Shown one piece after another: positions 1-7,954 of a DNA stretch of 36,074 nt. The notes below the pieces were generated by a model that saw only the letters and a program-made list of their open reading frames with translations, was not told where the DNA came from and did not search any database. The DNA comes from Limnoglobus sp043780595. Lineage in GTDB: Bacteria; Planctomycetota; Planctomycetia; Gemmatales; Gemmataceae. Each line of letters starts with the position of its first letter. Position 1 is the stretch's first letter. Position numbers and translations under genes: made by a program. The stretch covers positions 1 through 36,074 of the forward strand of contig JAYWCL010000023.1 of assembly GCA_043780595.1 (NCBI GenBank). The letters are read 5' to 3'.

Positions 1-103
1 CGTTCTTCCATGACGGACTCCCGTAAAACGCGAGCGAATGTAAACGATTATCCCACAATTCATTGCGGCAAGAAAGGACGAAGACACAGTAGAATTAACT
101 TGA

Positions 104-1084
104 TGCCAATGGGGCCTTCACGTTGCCAGCCTGACCTTAGGGATCCCGGAGTTCCTCATACGCGATTTCGTCTCCTATGCGTTCAATGGCCGGAAACTGC
201 ATACATCGGACTCGGCCGACGATTACAGTTTCGAGTTAGCCGAGCTACAGTCGTTCCGGGACCACTTGGAGTCAGCGTTTCCGGGGGCCGAGCGGATCGA
301 CCCGCCCGAGTTCGTCCAGCGCTATCTCATCTACGAAGCCCAAGGTTTGTGCGCGCTGTGTCGCCTCCAGAGGCCAAACTACCAGTTCGCTCACATCCGG
401 CCGTGGGCAAAGACGCGCTGCCATAGCCCTCACAACCTGCTTCGGTTGTGCCTCGACTGCCACACTTCCCACGGGAACAACGGGAAGCTACTTCGGGGGG
501 TGAAGGAGGAGGCACTGCGTCGGACCCAACTACTTGGACAAACACCCACCTACGACTGCGACCCGGATTTGAAATCCGGCGAGGCTGTGTACGTACTCAA
601 CAGCCATGCTCGCCGCGCAACCACACTTGAGGTTAGCACCGTGGCGACCGGGCTGGTACGTACGAAGACTAGTAACGACCGGTGCACCGTCCAGCGGACC
701 GACGTGTTCGAGGGGCTTGATGGTCTGGAGCCGGGGGAGACGTACTTTCTCGCCCCCCACACCCCTGGCTTGATAGTGACCTATAAAGTGTTCGACGCCA
801 CGCGAGACAAGGAAATCCTGGTCTGGCAGCAGACCATCGGACGGGCCGAGAGCAGCACCCAGCTGCCCCTCAACATCGAAAACCCGATCGGTCTCGCGTA
901 TGGTGAGTAGATTCTCCCCAACGGCCAGAAGGCAGAGCGGTATATAGTCACGGATCAGCCGGAGTGGCTCGACGGCGAGGGGCCTATCGACCTTCGTCGT
1001 GTGGCTCATTCAGAGTTTGAGGAGCTGTGGCATCGCTCCGGTGGGCCAGCCGCCACAGGAACTTCCCCAGGCGGCGAGCGTTAA
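104..1084 (+). pseudogene. HNH endonuclease pseudogene (in-frame TAG, no clear start)
   Basis: The reading frame is open from 104 to 907, stops at TAG 908-910, then continues in the same frame for 57 more protein-like codons to TAA 1082-1084 (for example EPTW-like hydrophilic stretch ending ELWHRSGGP). Counting from the TTG at 266, an HNH zinc-ribbon core is visible: C29/C32 and C62/C65 as the two Cys pairs, H43 in AHI, N57 in NLLRLC, and H66/H69. Protein-like sequence (IPEFLIRDFVSYAFNG) extends upstream of 266, but no ATG or GTG lies in that frame; an ATG at 103 is in another frame. HNH domains are metal-dependent nucleases found in restriction, homing and mobile-element proteins. I read this as a decayed gene. 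A translated 214-residue product from TTG 266 is possible but would lack both ends. Confidence 0.6.
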
Positions 1085-1205
1085 CCCACCGCTGTGATTG
1101 GTGCTCTTCATCCACCTCGGCGCGCACCGGTTGCGGGGGCCGTCCTCGCATTTTCCGAAGCAGCAACTCATTCCGAATTGTCAATTCCGTCTCGTCACTC
1201 GCCCG

Positions 1206-1604
1206 CTACGCTACCGTTGGCACCGGCATCGCTTCGGCGTCTGTCGTGGGTGGGCGGTGGACCTCGTAGCCCAACTCTCTTGCCCTGCGGTGGAAACTCT
1301 TTTCTTGACGCGCGTGCTCTTGATCGGCGTACTCGACTTCGTTTTTTTTCATGTACTCGACGCCGTATCGCATCAGATTGTACAAGATGCGAGCGAGCTT
1401 GTGGGCCATCGCCGTGATCGCCTTCGGCGCGCCGAGTCGCGAACGCTGCCGACGCAAATATGCGCCGAGGTAACTCTGGCTTCGCATCAACGATAACGCT
1501 GCTAATCGCAATGCCGTGGCCGCGCGATTTTTCCCCTTGCGGGTCGCGCTCGACTTCACCTTCCCGCCGGTTTTCTTGAAGTTGGGACATAGCCCCAGGC
1601 CACG
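1206..1604 (-). pseudogene. IS110-family transposase, C-terminal remnant
   Basis: The minus-strand frame reads GLGLCPNFKKTGGK at about 1600-1560 and continues with KGKNRAATALRLAA, RSQSYLGAYLRRQRSRLGAP, KAITAMAHKLARILY and HRRARELGYEVH. This is the Transposase_20 C-terminal domain typical of IS110-family transposases, which use a DEDD plus Ser-containing domain and a bridge RNA. The N-terminal DEDD domain is entirely missing: homology stops at about 1602, and a dispersed genomic repeat begins about 20 bp further on. A GTG at 1559 could start a short product, but it would lack the N-terminal catalytic half. No complete IS ends are visible. Confidence 0.8.
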
Positions 1605-1623
1605 TGTCGGATGAAAGTTCCCA

Positions 1624-1670
1624 TCCCACGCGCTCCGCTTCGCAAAGCCTGCGCGTCGCGGCTAATTCCG
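1624..1670. repeat. Dispersed repeat, single arm (matches the 23.4-23.5 kb hairpin)
   Basis: This segment carries cacgcgctccgct followed by tgcgcgtcgcggctaattc. Both blocks occur in the same order in the right half of the hairpin repeat at 23425-23520, separated there by cgaggac instead of tcgcaaagcc. It lies exactly at the truncated end of the IS110 remnant. Confidence 0.7.
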
Positions 1671-1755
1671 GAGTCGACAAAATACCGACGTGGAATCGCT
1701 GCACGTATCGGCCTAAGACTGATAGCAGATAAACGCACTCGCACCGGGTTCCCGC

Positions 1756-2127
1756 ATGGATTTCACGCAAACGCCTTCGGCCGACCAACTCGATACGTTC
1801 CCGAATCCGAGCATCGGACGCGATTATACGATCGAGATCATCTGCCCGGAGTTCACCAGCGTCTGCCCGCTGACCGGCCAACCGGACTATGGCACGATCG
1901 TTTACACGTACACGCCCGGCAATGTCTGCGTGGAACTCAAATCGCTGAAACTGTACCTGCAACGGTTCCGCAATCAGGGCATTTACTACGAACAAGTCAC
2001 CAACCGGTTGCTCGACGATTTCGTGACGGCATCGAAGCCGGTACGCTGTACTGTGGTAACGAAGTGGACGCCGCGCGGCGGCATCAGCACCAACGTGACG
2101 TGTACCCATGACGCGAGTAAAAACTGA
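1756..2127 (+). CDS. queF: NADPH-dependent 7-cyano-7-deazaguanine (preQ0) reductase
   Basis: QueF reduces the nitrile of preQ0 to the aminomethyl group of preQ1 in queuosine tRNA-modification biosynthesis, in the cytoplasm. The 123-residue protein matches the short, unimodular QueF type. Visible motifs are CPEFTSVCPLTGQPDY, with the presumed catalytic nucleophile C37 and partner D44, and the QueF signature E60-LKSLKLYLQRFRNQG, followed by a conserved-position Glu (E79 in IYYEQ). The ATG at 1756 gives the expected family length. No preQ1 riboswitch was recognised upstream, and no other queuosine genes are in the window. The next gene starts within or immediately after the 3' end, suggesting co-transcription. 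Confidence 0.93.
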   Translation: MDFTQTPSADQLDTFPNPSIGRDYTIEIICPEFTSVCPLTGQPDYGTIVYTYTPGNVCVELKSLKLYLQRFRNQGIYYEQVTNRLLDDFVTASKPVRCTVVTKWTPRGGISTNVTCTHDASKN

Positions 2128-3154
2128 CATGATGGTGTCATCGGTCGCGCGATTTTCGTTCTCGCTGATGTTCGTCGGCGCGATGGCGATGCCGGCCGTT
2201 GCGGGGCTGTATTCGCCGTATGAAAAGTGTCCATTCGCGATCGAGGCCGACGGCCGCGCCAAGGAACTTTCGTACAACGCCGACAACAGCGGGCAGTTCG
2301 CGACGATCTTCTTCGGCCAACTCGCGAACGTCGGCGACCCGAACCCAAATCGCAAAAATCCCGACCGCGAAACGACACTCCTTCGGCTGCGTCAACCGGC
2401 GACGACCCCCGCCACGATTGCGGGCCGCGCGGCCGACCAGATGCGCGCACGGCTCTACGACGAAGCCCGCGCAACGCTCGCACCACTGGCCCGCGAACGG
2501 CAACCCGATTACCGGATCGTCGCGAACTTCGCGCACCTGTTCGCAATCCGCGGCGAATGGGCCGAAGCCGCAAATTGGCACGAAATCCAGTTGGAATTGA
2601 CACCGCCGAGCGATCTGGCGGGCACGACTCCGGAGCAACGCAAGTGGTTGGCGAAACTCGAACGGACGTATTATCGCGACTGGTTGCGCATCCATCGCCG
2701 CGAGGCCGACGCGAAAACGCCGACTGCCCAGGAAGCGGTTTTCCCGCTGTTCGCGGAGCCGCCACCCGACGCGATTGCCATCGTGCAACAGCTACTGTTG
2801 TGGCACCCGGACGATAATCGTTTGTTCTGGTTGCTGGCGGAATTATATGCGAGGGAAGGGCGGTTTCGCGAAGCGGAACGGCTGTTCGATAGTCTCGTCG
2901 AATCGCGTCAGCAATCGAATCGCACGCGATTGGTCGAACGTCGTGCGGATATCAAACGCCGCGTGGCCGGGCTACCTGCGGTGGTCCCACAAGAAGATGT
3001 TGCGCTCGCGATTCCCGACGAATCGAAGAAAGAACCAACGCTCGCCGACCTCGGCCTGACGCAGCCCCAATTGATCGCCGTCAGCATCGCGTTCGCCGTC
3101 GCCGTCATCGGGTTGATCGCGCTGCAATTGCGAGCGATGCGAAGGCGACGATGA
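2108..3154 (+). CDS. Secreted TPR-like protein with C-terminal membrane anchor
   Basis: I do not recognise a named family. The N-terminus is a signal peptide (hydrophobic SLMFVGAMAMPAVAG, cleavage near AVAG). The ATG at 2108 overlaps queF by 20 bp. ATGs at 2129 and 2132, directly after the queF stop, begin the signal peptide more conventionally and may be the true start. Residues about 105-290 are Ala/Arg/Glu-rich helical pairs of TPR type (LYDEARATLAPLARE, LFAIRGEWAEAANWHE, ELYAREGRFREAERLFD). One transmembrane helix near the C-terminus (about 320-340, IAVSIAFAVAVIGLIALQL) is followed by RAMRRRR, which predicts an external or periplasmic TPR domain with a short cytoplasmic tail. Probably a planctomycete-specific envelope protein; role unknown. 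Confidence 0.8.
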   Translation: MTRVKTDMMVSSVARFSFSLMFVGAMAMPAVAGLYSPYEKCPFAIEADGRAKELSYNADNSGQFATIFFGQLANVGDPNPNRKNPDRETTLLRLRQPATTPATIAGRAADQMRARLYDEARATLAPLARERQPDYRIVANFAHLFAIRGEWAEAANWHEIQLELTPPSDLAGTTPEQRKWLAKLERTYYRDWLRIHRREADAKTPTAQEAVFPLFAEPPPDAIAIVQQLLLWHPDDNRLFWLLAELYAREGRFREAERLFDSLVESRQQSNRTRLVERRADIKRRVAGLPAVVPQEDVALAIPDESKKEPTLADLGLTQPQLIAVSIAFAVAVIGLIALQLRAMRRRR

Positions 3155-3384
3155 TAGCAGTCAGCGATCAGCAGTCAGCCAGAACCGATTGGCTTTTGTA
3201 GCTGGCCTCTATGAGGCCGGGGGAGCCGATGATAGCAGTCAGCGATCAGCAGTCAGCCAGAACCGATTGGCTTTTGTAGCTGGCCTCTATAGAGGCCGGG
3301 GGAGCCGATGATAGCAGTCAGCGATCAGCAGTCAGCCAGAACCGATTGGCTTTTGTAGCTGGCCTCTATGAGGCCGGGGAGCCG
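3151..3384. repeat. Three tandem ~78-bp repeats
   Basis: Copies lie at 3151-3228, 3229-3307 and 3308-3384 (78, 79 and 77 bp). Each contains two near-copies of cagtcagc, then aaccgattggcttttgtagc and a palindromic core; in the middle copy the core is the perfect palindrome GGCCTCTATAGAGGCC. Copies differ by single-base indels. The array starts at the last codon of the upstream gene and fills the space between two convergent genes. Confidence 0.9.
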
Positions 3385-3410
3385 TAGCCGGGGTCACAGA
3401 CCCCAGCTAC
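3384..3410. terminator. Hairpin between convergent genes
   Basis: Arms 3384-3395 (GTAGCCGGGGTC) and 3399-3410 (GACCCCAGCTAC) pair over 12 bp with one mismatch and a 3-nt loop, followed by aaaac. It sits between two convergent genes and could stop transcription from either side, but there is no T-run on the + strand, so it may only be part of the repeat. Confidence 0.4.
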
Positions 3411-3431
3411 AAAACACCCAGAACCCGATTG

Positions 3432-3459
3432 GCTGATAGCTGACCGCTGATAGCTGACC
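3432..3459. repeat. Two 14-bp direct repeats (GCTGATAGCTGACC)
   Basis: Perfect tandem copies at 3432-3445 and 3446-3459. A close relative recurs at 6105-6132 inside the ribosomal-protein cluster, so this is a dispersed intergenic motif. Confidence 0.8.
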
Positions 3460-3464
3460 GCTCC

Positions 3465-4187
3465 TCAAGGCTTCATTCGCTGCTGATAAATGAACACACC
3501 GAGCAATACGAGCAGTGAAATTCCGAGTGCGAGTAGCGATAATCGGATCACCCAAACTTGCGCATTTCCTAGCCCCGCTTCGCGGTTGATTGCGATTTTG
3601 CCCGTCTCCAATTCGAAGAATAATTGCCGCGAATCTTGCGTAGTCAGGCCGAACTGTTTGTCGTCGACGGTGATGACGGCACCGGCCATCCAGAGCACGT
3701 CTTCGATCGAATGCGGCAGAGCATCGGGGTTGCCGACGATCTCGCGAACCGAGTAGGTGCGGATCAATTTTCCGGAATCGTAGAAGCTCACCGCCGGTGC
3801 CGCAATTTGCTCGGCAACCTTTTCATCGGGCAGGCGTCTACCGCCGATGAAGTGGCGTGACAGTAGGCTGTCACCGTGGATGCGCACGACGTGAATCGCA
3901 TCGTTCGCAGGGAAGGCATCGTAGGCGTACCAATCGACGGTCCAGAGCGGTTTCTCGACGTTCGGCGCGTACATCCCACTCGTCGGATATTTCTCGCGAA
4001 GGGCTTGCTGTTGAGCATTTTCGCGGCGTTTCGGATTCGTCGACACCGGCGGAATGAGCACGAATGCGTGCTTGCCATCGGGCGTCGGATACACGGCGGG
4101 AACGGGGTAGCCGAGCGGCTTATCGTCGTCGGCACGCAGCGCGGGGGCAAACGAAACGAGAGCAATGGCGATCGCGAGAATTCGCAT
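3465..4187 (-). CDS. Hypothetical secreted protein with C-terminal membrane anchor
   Basis: No family recognised. The 240-residue product starts with a signal peptide (RILAIAIALVSFAPALRADD, cleavage near LRA-DD). Its extracytoplasmic body begins PLGYPVPAVYPTPDGKHAFVL and has alternating beta-like segments. A single transmembrane helix at about 212-234 (WVIRLSLLALGISLLVLLGVF) ends in YQQRMKP. The topology, signal peptide plus C-terminal anchor with a tiny tail, is the same as in the convergent TPR-like protein across the repeat array, so both may serve the cell envelope. The ATG at 4187 is preceded by ggagg, which supports this start. Confidence 0.75.
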   Translation of the reverse strand: MRILAIAIALVSFAPALRADDDKPLGYPVPAVYPTPDGKHAFVLIPPVSTNPKRRENAQQQALREKYPTSGMYAPNVEKPLWTVDWYAYDAFPANDAIHVVRIHGDSLLSRHFIGGRRLPDEKVAEQIAAPAVSFYDSGKLIRTYSVREIVGNPDALPHSIEDVLWMAGAVITVDDKQFGLTTQDSRQLFFELETGKIAINREAGLGNAQVWVIRLSLLALGISLLVLLGVFIYQQRMKP

Positions 4188-4290
4188 GGTAGTCCTCCAG
4201 AGTCATGATAGTCATCGCGCGAAACGGTGGCTGGTTAGCGACAATACGGCGCGATTTGGGAGGAAATCTGCGCGTTTTTGGCGCATTTGC

Positions 4291-4318
4291 TTGACGACTT
4301 CATCGTTTACTCTAAAAC
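4291..4318 (+). promoter_or_regulatory. Candidate promoter of the ribosomal-protein cluster
   Basis: TTGACG (4291-4296) and TAAAAC (4313-4318) are separated by 16 bp and lie about 70 bp before rpsJ, in the divergent gap with the upstream gene. The -35 box is near consensus and the -10 box is weak (4 of 6). Confidence 0.35.
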
Positions 4319-4386
4319 CATACCTTCCTGTACCGTACTTTACGGTGGGATGACGGACACTACGCGAGCGAAGCAGGAAGGTCGGC

Positions 4387-4722
4387 ATGGCGGGCACCGG
4401 CAACGAACGAATCCGCATCCGGATGGAAGGTTACGACCACGAAGTCCTCGATCGGACGGCGGCGGAAATCGTACAAACGGCGACGCAAACCGGGGCCGAA
4501 GTCCACGGGCCGATCCCACTCCCGACCCGGATCGAACGGTATACGGTTCTCCGTAGCCCGCACATCGACCGGAAGTCGCGAGAGCAGTTTGAAATCCGAA
4601 CGCACAAACGGTTGATCGACATCCTCCAGCCGACGGGCAAGACGATCGAGGCTTTGAACAAAGGCCTGAGTTTGCCACCCGGAGTGGACATCAAGATCCG
4701 CGTTATCGGCGCGGGGAATTGA
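4387..4722 (+). CDS. rpsJ: 30S ribosomal protein S10
   Basis: S10 is a 30S head protein and, as NusE, a transcription antitermination factor. The 111-residue sequence has the family hallmarks: IRIRMEGYDHEVLD, GPIPLPTRIERYTVLRSPHI, the SREQFEIRTHKRLIDI segment, and LPPGVDIKIRVI at the C-terminus. It is slightly longer than the usual ~102 because of a short N-terminal addition (MAGTGNE). It opens the S10-spc cluster. The next gene should be L3 but is not; a structured 190-bp gap follows. Confidence 0.96.
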   Translation: MAGTGNERIRIRMEGYDHEVLDRTAAEIVQTATQTGAEVHGPIPLPTRIERYTVLRSPHIDRKSREQFEIRTHKRLIDILQPTGKTIEALNKGLSLPPGVDIKIRVIGAGN

Positions 4723-4912
4723 CGGAGTGAACGCCGCGCCATATAAAGCGCGGTTCGACTGCCCGCAAGGGCCCGGCCATCTTCGGATGATCGCACGATG
4801 GATCGTCCTCGAGGATGAATAACGCCGAGACCCATGCGGGTCGTTTCGTCTCAAACGACGAAGCCAGTTACGGAATTTAGAAGCGACTCACCGGCTACGT
4901 AAGGCAAGAGCA
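4723..4912 (+). promoter_or_regulatory. Structured intergenic RNA at the missing L3 position
   Basis: The gap contains no coding sequence for L3. Several small hairpins are visible: CATC-ttcg-GATG near 4779-4790, GACCC-atgc-GGGTC near 4830-4843, and TTCGTC paired with GACGAA around 4846-4863. It may be an mRNA leader for L4 (possibly autoregulatory) or the scar of L3 loss. The structure was read by eye only. Confidence 0.4.
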
Positions 4913-5659
4913 ATGTCCACCGAATACGCAACGACCGAACAGCCTGCCGACCTGCCGCTCATGTACGAGGCGGTGGGCAAGCTCGTCGTGCCGATCGTCG
5001 ACAAACTCGGTAATCAAGTCGGCACGGTCGAGATCGACCCGTCGGAGTTCTCGAAGGGTGGCAAGATTAGCCGCCAGTTGCTGCACGATGTGTGCCTGAT
5101 GTACCAAGCCAACCAACGAGCCGGTACTCACCACACGCTACGCCGCGGTGAAGTCGCCGGTAGCAGCAAGAAGATTTTCCGCCAGAAGGGTACGGGCAAC
5201 GCCCGCGCCGGTACGAAGCGGACGAACAAGCGACGGGGTGGCGGTACCGCGAAAGGCCCGAAGCCACGCGACTACGAATACCACCTGCCGAAGCAAGCCG
5301 TTCGCGCTGCGACCCGCATGGCGATCCTCAGCAAGTTCATGGATAAAGAAGCGATCATCGTCGACGAGTTCGCAGTCGCCGCACCGAAGACCAAAGAAGT
5401 GACCGGCTTCCTGAAGTCGGTAAAGATCGGCAAGAAAACGGACAAGTCCGGCAAAGAACGCGAACTGACGCTCCTCGACACGACGGTGCTGATCGGCACC
5501 GATAAGCTCGACCAAAACGTATACAAGTCGGCCCGGAACATCGAAGGCGTGGAAGTGCTTCCGGCCAGCGAGTTCAACGCCTACACCGTACTCAAGCAGA
5601 AGCGGTTGATTCTGACGAAGTCGGCACTCGAAAGCCTTCGGAAACCCGCAGCTAAGTAA
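4913..5659 (+). CDS. rplD: 50S ribosomal protein L4
   Basis: L4 lines the exit tunnel with its extended loop and, in enterobacteria, autoregulates the S10 operon. Family motifs present are HHTLRRGEVAGSSKKIFRQK-GTGNARAGTKR (the basic loop), GGGTAKGPKPRDYEYHLPK and the C-terminal NIEGVEVLP-ASEFNAYTVLKQKRLILTK. At 248 residues it is about 40 longer than E. coli L4, with an N-terminal addition of about 20 residues and an insertion around 175-190 (KIGKKTDKSGKERELTL). It follows S10 without an intervening L3. Confidence 0.95.
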   Translation: MSTEYATTEQPADLPLMYEAVGKLVVPIVDKLGNQVGTVEIDPSEFSKGGKISRQLLHDVCLMYQANQRAGTHHTLRRGEVAGSSKKIFRQKGTGNARAGTKRTNKRRGGGTAKGPKPRDYEYHLPKQAVRAATRMAILSKFMDKEAIIVDEFAVAAPKTKEVTGFLKSVKIGKKTDKSGKERELTLLDTTVLIGTDKLDQNVYKSARNIEGVEVLPASEFNAYTVLKQKRLILTKSALESLRKPAAK

Positions 5660-5684
5660 TCGATCGGCGAATCAAGGATAAGTC

Positions 5685-6047
5685 ATGCAAACGCGACCTA
5701 GGCCGAAGAAATATGTTCGCAAGCTGGAGATGCGCCAACCGTGCGAACACGGTACGCCCGGCATCGAACTGCGCCCGTACCAGATCGTGCTTCGGCCGCT
5801 GGTGACGGAAAAGGGTACGCACCAAAGCACCCGCTATAACTCGTACACGTTCATGGTGAATCCGCTCGCTTCCAAGCAGCAGATCGCTTCGGCCGTGAAA
5901 GAGTTGTTCAACGTTCGCGTCGAAAAAGTTCGCACGCAAACGCGACAAGGCAAGAAGACGAGCGCCCGAGCCAAGCCCGGCAAACAGTCGGACTGGAAAA
6001 AGGCAATCGTCACGCTGAACGTCGAAGACAAGATTGACTTCTTCTAA
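5685..6047 (+). CDS. rplW: 50S ribosomal protein L23
   Basis: L23 sits at the tunnel exit and docks trigger factor and SRP. The core is LRPYQIVLRPLVTEKGT, NSYTFMVNPLASKQQIASAV, KELFNVRVEKVRTQTRQGK, and a C-terminal WKKAIVTLNVEDKIDFF. A 25-30-residue basic N-terminal extension (RPRPKKYVRKLEMRQPCEHG) precedes the usual start of L23. Start at ATG 5685, 25 bp after rplD. A repeat-bearing 96-bp gap follows before rplB. Confidence 0.95.
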   Translation: MQTRPRPKKYVRKLEMRQPCEHGTPGIELRPYQIVLRPLVTEKGTHQSTRYNSYTFMVNPLASKQQIASAVKELFNVRVEKVRTQTRQGKKTSARAKPGKQSDWKKAIVTLNVEDKIDFF

Positions 6048-6060
6048 AGATTGATTCGCA

Positions 6061-6132
6061 AGTGGTCAGCGTAGATCTGGCCAATTGTATGCAGACTCGG
6101 TTCTAGCTGATAGCTGACCACTGATAGCTGAG
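6061..6132. repeat. Dispersed GATAGCTGA repeat forming a hairpin between rplW and rplB
   Basis: agctgatagctgaccactgatagctgag (6105-6132) resembles the 3432-3459 repeats. AGTGGTCAGC (6061-6070) is exactly complementary to GCTGACCACT (6113-6122), giving a 10-bp stem inside the ribosomal-protein transcript. Confidence 0.65.
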
Positions 6133-6143
6133 AGCGAATTTCA

Positions 6144-7007
6144 ATGGGCATCAAGTATTACAAACCGACATCCGCAGGCCGCCGGGGCGGCTCCGTGTCG
6201 GACTTCGCCGAGTGTACGAACCCCGGCGTCAACGCACCCGAAAAAACCCTGCTGAAGCCGATCAAGAAAAAAGGCGGACGCAACAACCAGGGAATTGTGA
6301 CTGTACGATTCCGGGGTGGCGGTCACAAGCGGATGTACCGCATCATCGACTTCAAGCGGAAGAAGGATGGCATCGAAGCCACCGTCATCACCGTCGAGTA
6401 CGATCCTTGCCGGTCCGCACGGATCGCACTCATCCAGTATGCGGATGAGACGAAAACGAAAGCCTACATCCTTGCTCCCGACGGCCTCAAGGCTGGCGAC
6501 AAGGTGATGTCGGGCGATACCGCAGAACCGAAGATCGGCAACTGTATGCCGCTCTCGAAGATTCCGCTCGGTATGACGATTCACAACATCGAACTGATGC
6601 CCGGCAAGGGCGGTCAGGTGTGTCGGTCCGCCGGTTGTGCGGCCGTCCTCGGTGCCCGCGATAAAGGTTTGGCACTCATCACGATGCCGAGCGGAGAAGT
6701 CCGCCGCGTATCCGACAAGTGCCGAGCGACGATGGGCAGCGTGTCGAACCCCGACCACATGAACGTGAGCCTGGGTAAAGCCGGTCGTAAGCGATGGTTA
6801 GGCCGCAAGCCCCACCAACGCGGTACGTCGCAGAACCCAGTCGACCACCCGATGGGTGGGGGCGAAGGTCGCTCGAAGGGTGGACGCCATCCGACGTCGC
6901 CGAGTGGTGTGCTTGCCAAGGGTGGTAAGACCCGCGATAAGCGGAAGCCATCGAACAAGGCGATCGTTCGTCGCCGACCCGCTGGTCCGTTCCAGAAGAG
7001 TAGCTAA
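6144..7007 (+). CDS. rplB: 50S ribosomal protein L2
   Basis: L2 is required for subunit association and peptidyl-transferase centre assembly. The 287-residue protein is of normal length, with GRNNQGIVTVRFRGGGHKR, YRIIDFKR, the SH3-like central region (MTIHNIELMPGKGGQVCRSA) and the C-terminal NPVDHPMGGGEGRSKGGRHP with conserved His235. The N-terminus (GIKYYKPTSAGRRGGSVSDF) matches the family, fixing the start at 6144. Confidence 0.97.
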   Translation: MGIKYYKPTSAGRRGGSVSDFAECTNPGVNAPEKTLLKPIKKKGGRNNQGIVTVRFRGGGHKRMYRIIDFKRKKDGIEATVITVEYDPCRSARIALIQYADETKTKAYILAPDGLKAGDKVMSGDTAEPKIGNCMPLSKIPLGMTIHNIELMPGKGGQVCRSAGCAAVLGARDKGLALITMPSGEVRRVSDKCRATMGSVSNPDHMNVSLGKAGRKRWLGRKPHQRGTSQNPVDHPMGGGEGRSKGGRHPTSPSGVLAKGGKTRDKRKPSNKAIVRRRPAGPFQKSS

Positions 7008-7133
7008 TCATTCGTGGCAACATGGGATTCTTACGAGAATCCCTGGCCATGCTGCGAGCGTGTTTCTACATTAATCCGTTCGATACTGGTACGCCAGTGG
7101 ACGCGGATGCACAGTTGTCGTGGGAGACTGGGG

Positions 7134-7412
7134 ATGAGTCGGTCGCTGAAAAAAGGTCCGTACATCGATGTGCGACTCTTCGCCAAAGTTGTGAAGCAAG
7201 GTCAAAATCGCGAACCGATTAAGACTTGGGCACGCGACTGTACGATCGTTCCCGAGTTCATCGGCTCGACGTTCCTCGTTCACAACGGTCGATCGTACTT
7301 AAAAGTCTACGTGACCGAAGACATGGTCGGGCACAAGCTCGGCGAGTTCTCGCAAACGCGAACGTTCAAGGGCCACGGCGGTGGCAAAGCGAAGGCAGCA
7401 CCCGGTAAGTAA
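7134..7412 (+). CDS. rpsS: 30S ribosomal protein S19
   Basis: S19 binds the 30S head next to S13. The protein begins SRSLKKGPYIDVRLFAKV, the classic S19 N-terminus, so the start is ATG 7134 even though the frame is open from 7014. GGGAG at 7122-7126 is a well-spaced ribosome-binding site. KTWARDCTIVPEFIGSTFLV, VYVTEDMVGHKLGEFSQTR and TFKGHG are all conserved. 92 residues, normal length. Confidence 0.96.
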   Translation: MSRSLKKGPYIDVRLFAKVVKQGQNREPIKTWARDCTIVPEFIGSTFLVHNGRSYLKVYVTEDMVGHKLGEFSQTRTFKGHGGGKAKAAPGK

Positions 7413-7471
7413 CGCGTCGTTACCCAGTTGGCCGACCCGCGTACCGCAAGCACACGACCAGTAGCAAAGTT

Positions 7472-7855
7472 ATGAAGTACAAAGCCATACACCGATTTGC
7501 CGACGTCACCGCACGCAAAATGCGGCCATTCTCTCAGCTCGTTCGCGGGTTGAATGTGGACGTCGCACTCGAACAACTGAAGTTCCGACCGAACCGCGGT
7601 GCTCGGCTCATCGAAGCCGTCATCAAGAGTGCGGTCGGCAACGCCGAAGACCAAGGCTGCCGCAACGTCGAAGACCTCGTCATTTCCGAATGCCGGATCG
7701 ACGATGGCCCGATGTACAAGCGGATCCAACCGCGTGCCCGCGGCACCGCATTCTCGATCTTCAAGCGTCTGGCACACATTCACGTCACCGTGATGGAGCC
7801 GGAAGAAGAAGTCGCAGATGCAGAAGAAACAACGACCGAAGTCGCGAAGAGCTAA
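7472..7855 (+). CDS. rplV: 50S ribosomal protein L22
   Basis: L22 lines the exit tunnel with a beta-hairpin. Recognisable segments are KYKAIHRFADVTARKMRPF, LVRGLNVDVALEQLKFRPNR, AVIKSAVGNAED and the hairpin MYKRIQPRARGTAFSIFKR with LAHIHVTV. The last ~18 residues are an acidic tail (EPEEEVADAEETTTE) not seen in E. coli L22. 127 residues. Confidence 0.95.
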   Translation: MKYKAIHRFADVTARKMRPFSQLVRGLNVDVALEQLKFRPNRGARLIEAVIKSAVGNAEDQGCRNVEDLVISECRIDDGPMYKRIQPRARGTAFSIFKRLAHIHVTVMEPEEEVADAEETTTEVAKS

Positions 7856-7954
7856 TAAAAATTCATTGGCTCGCGGGGCTGGTCTCCGAGCTTGTTTATA
7901 GGGACCACCCGGACGACGCGACGGCACTTGCCGTTCGCACGATGAGGGATCAGA

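Noticed and set aside
984..1184. 66-residue minus-strand ORF
   Set aside because: Antisense to the continuing HNH frame; no recognisable motif.
1671..1755. preQ1 riboswitch before queF
   Set aside because: No pseudoknot-type preQ1 aptamer pattern was recognisable.
1195..2355. 386-residue minus-strand ORF
   Set aside because: It lies antisense to queF and the TPR gene and its sequence is arginine-rich shadow; only the IS110 remnant in another frame is coding-like.
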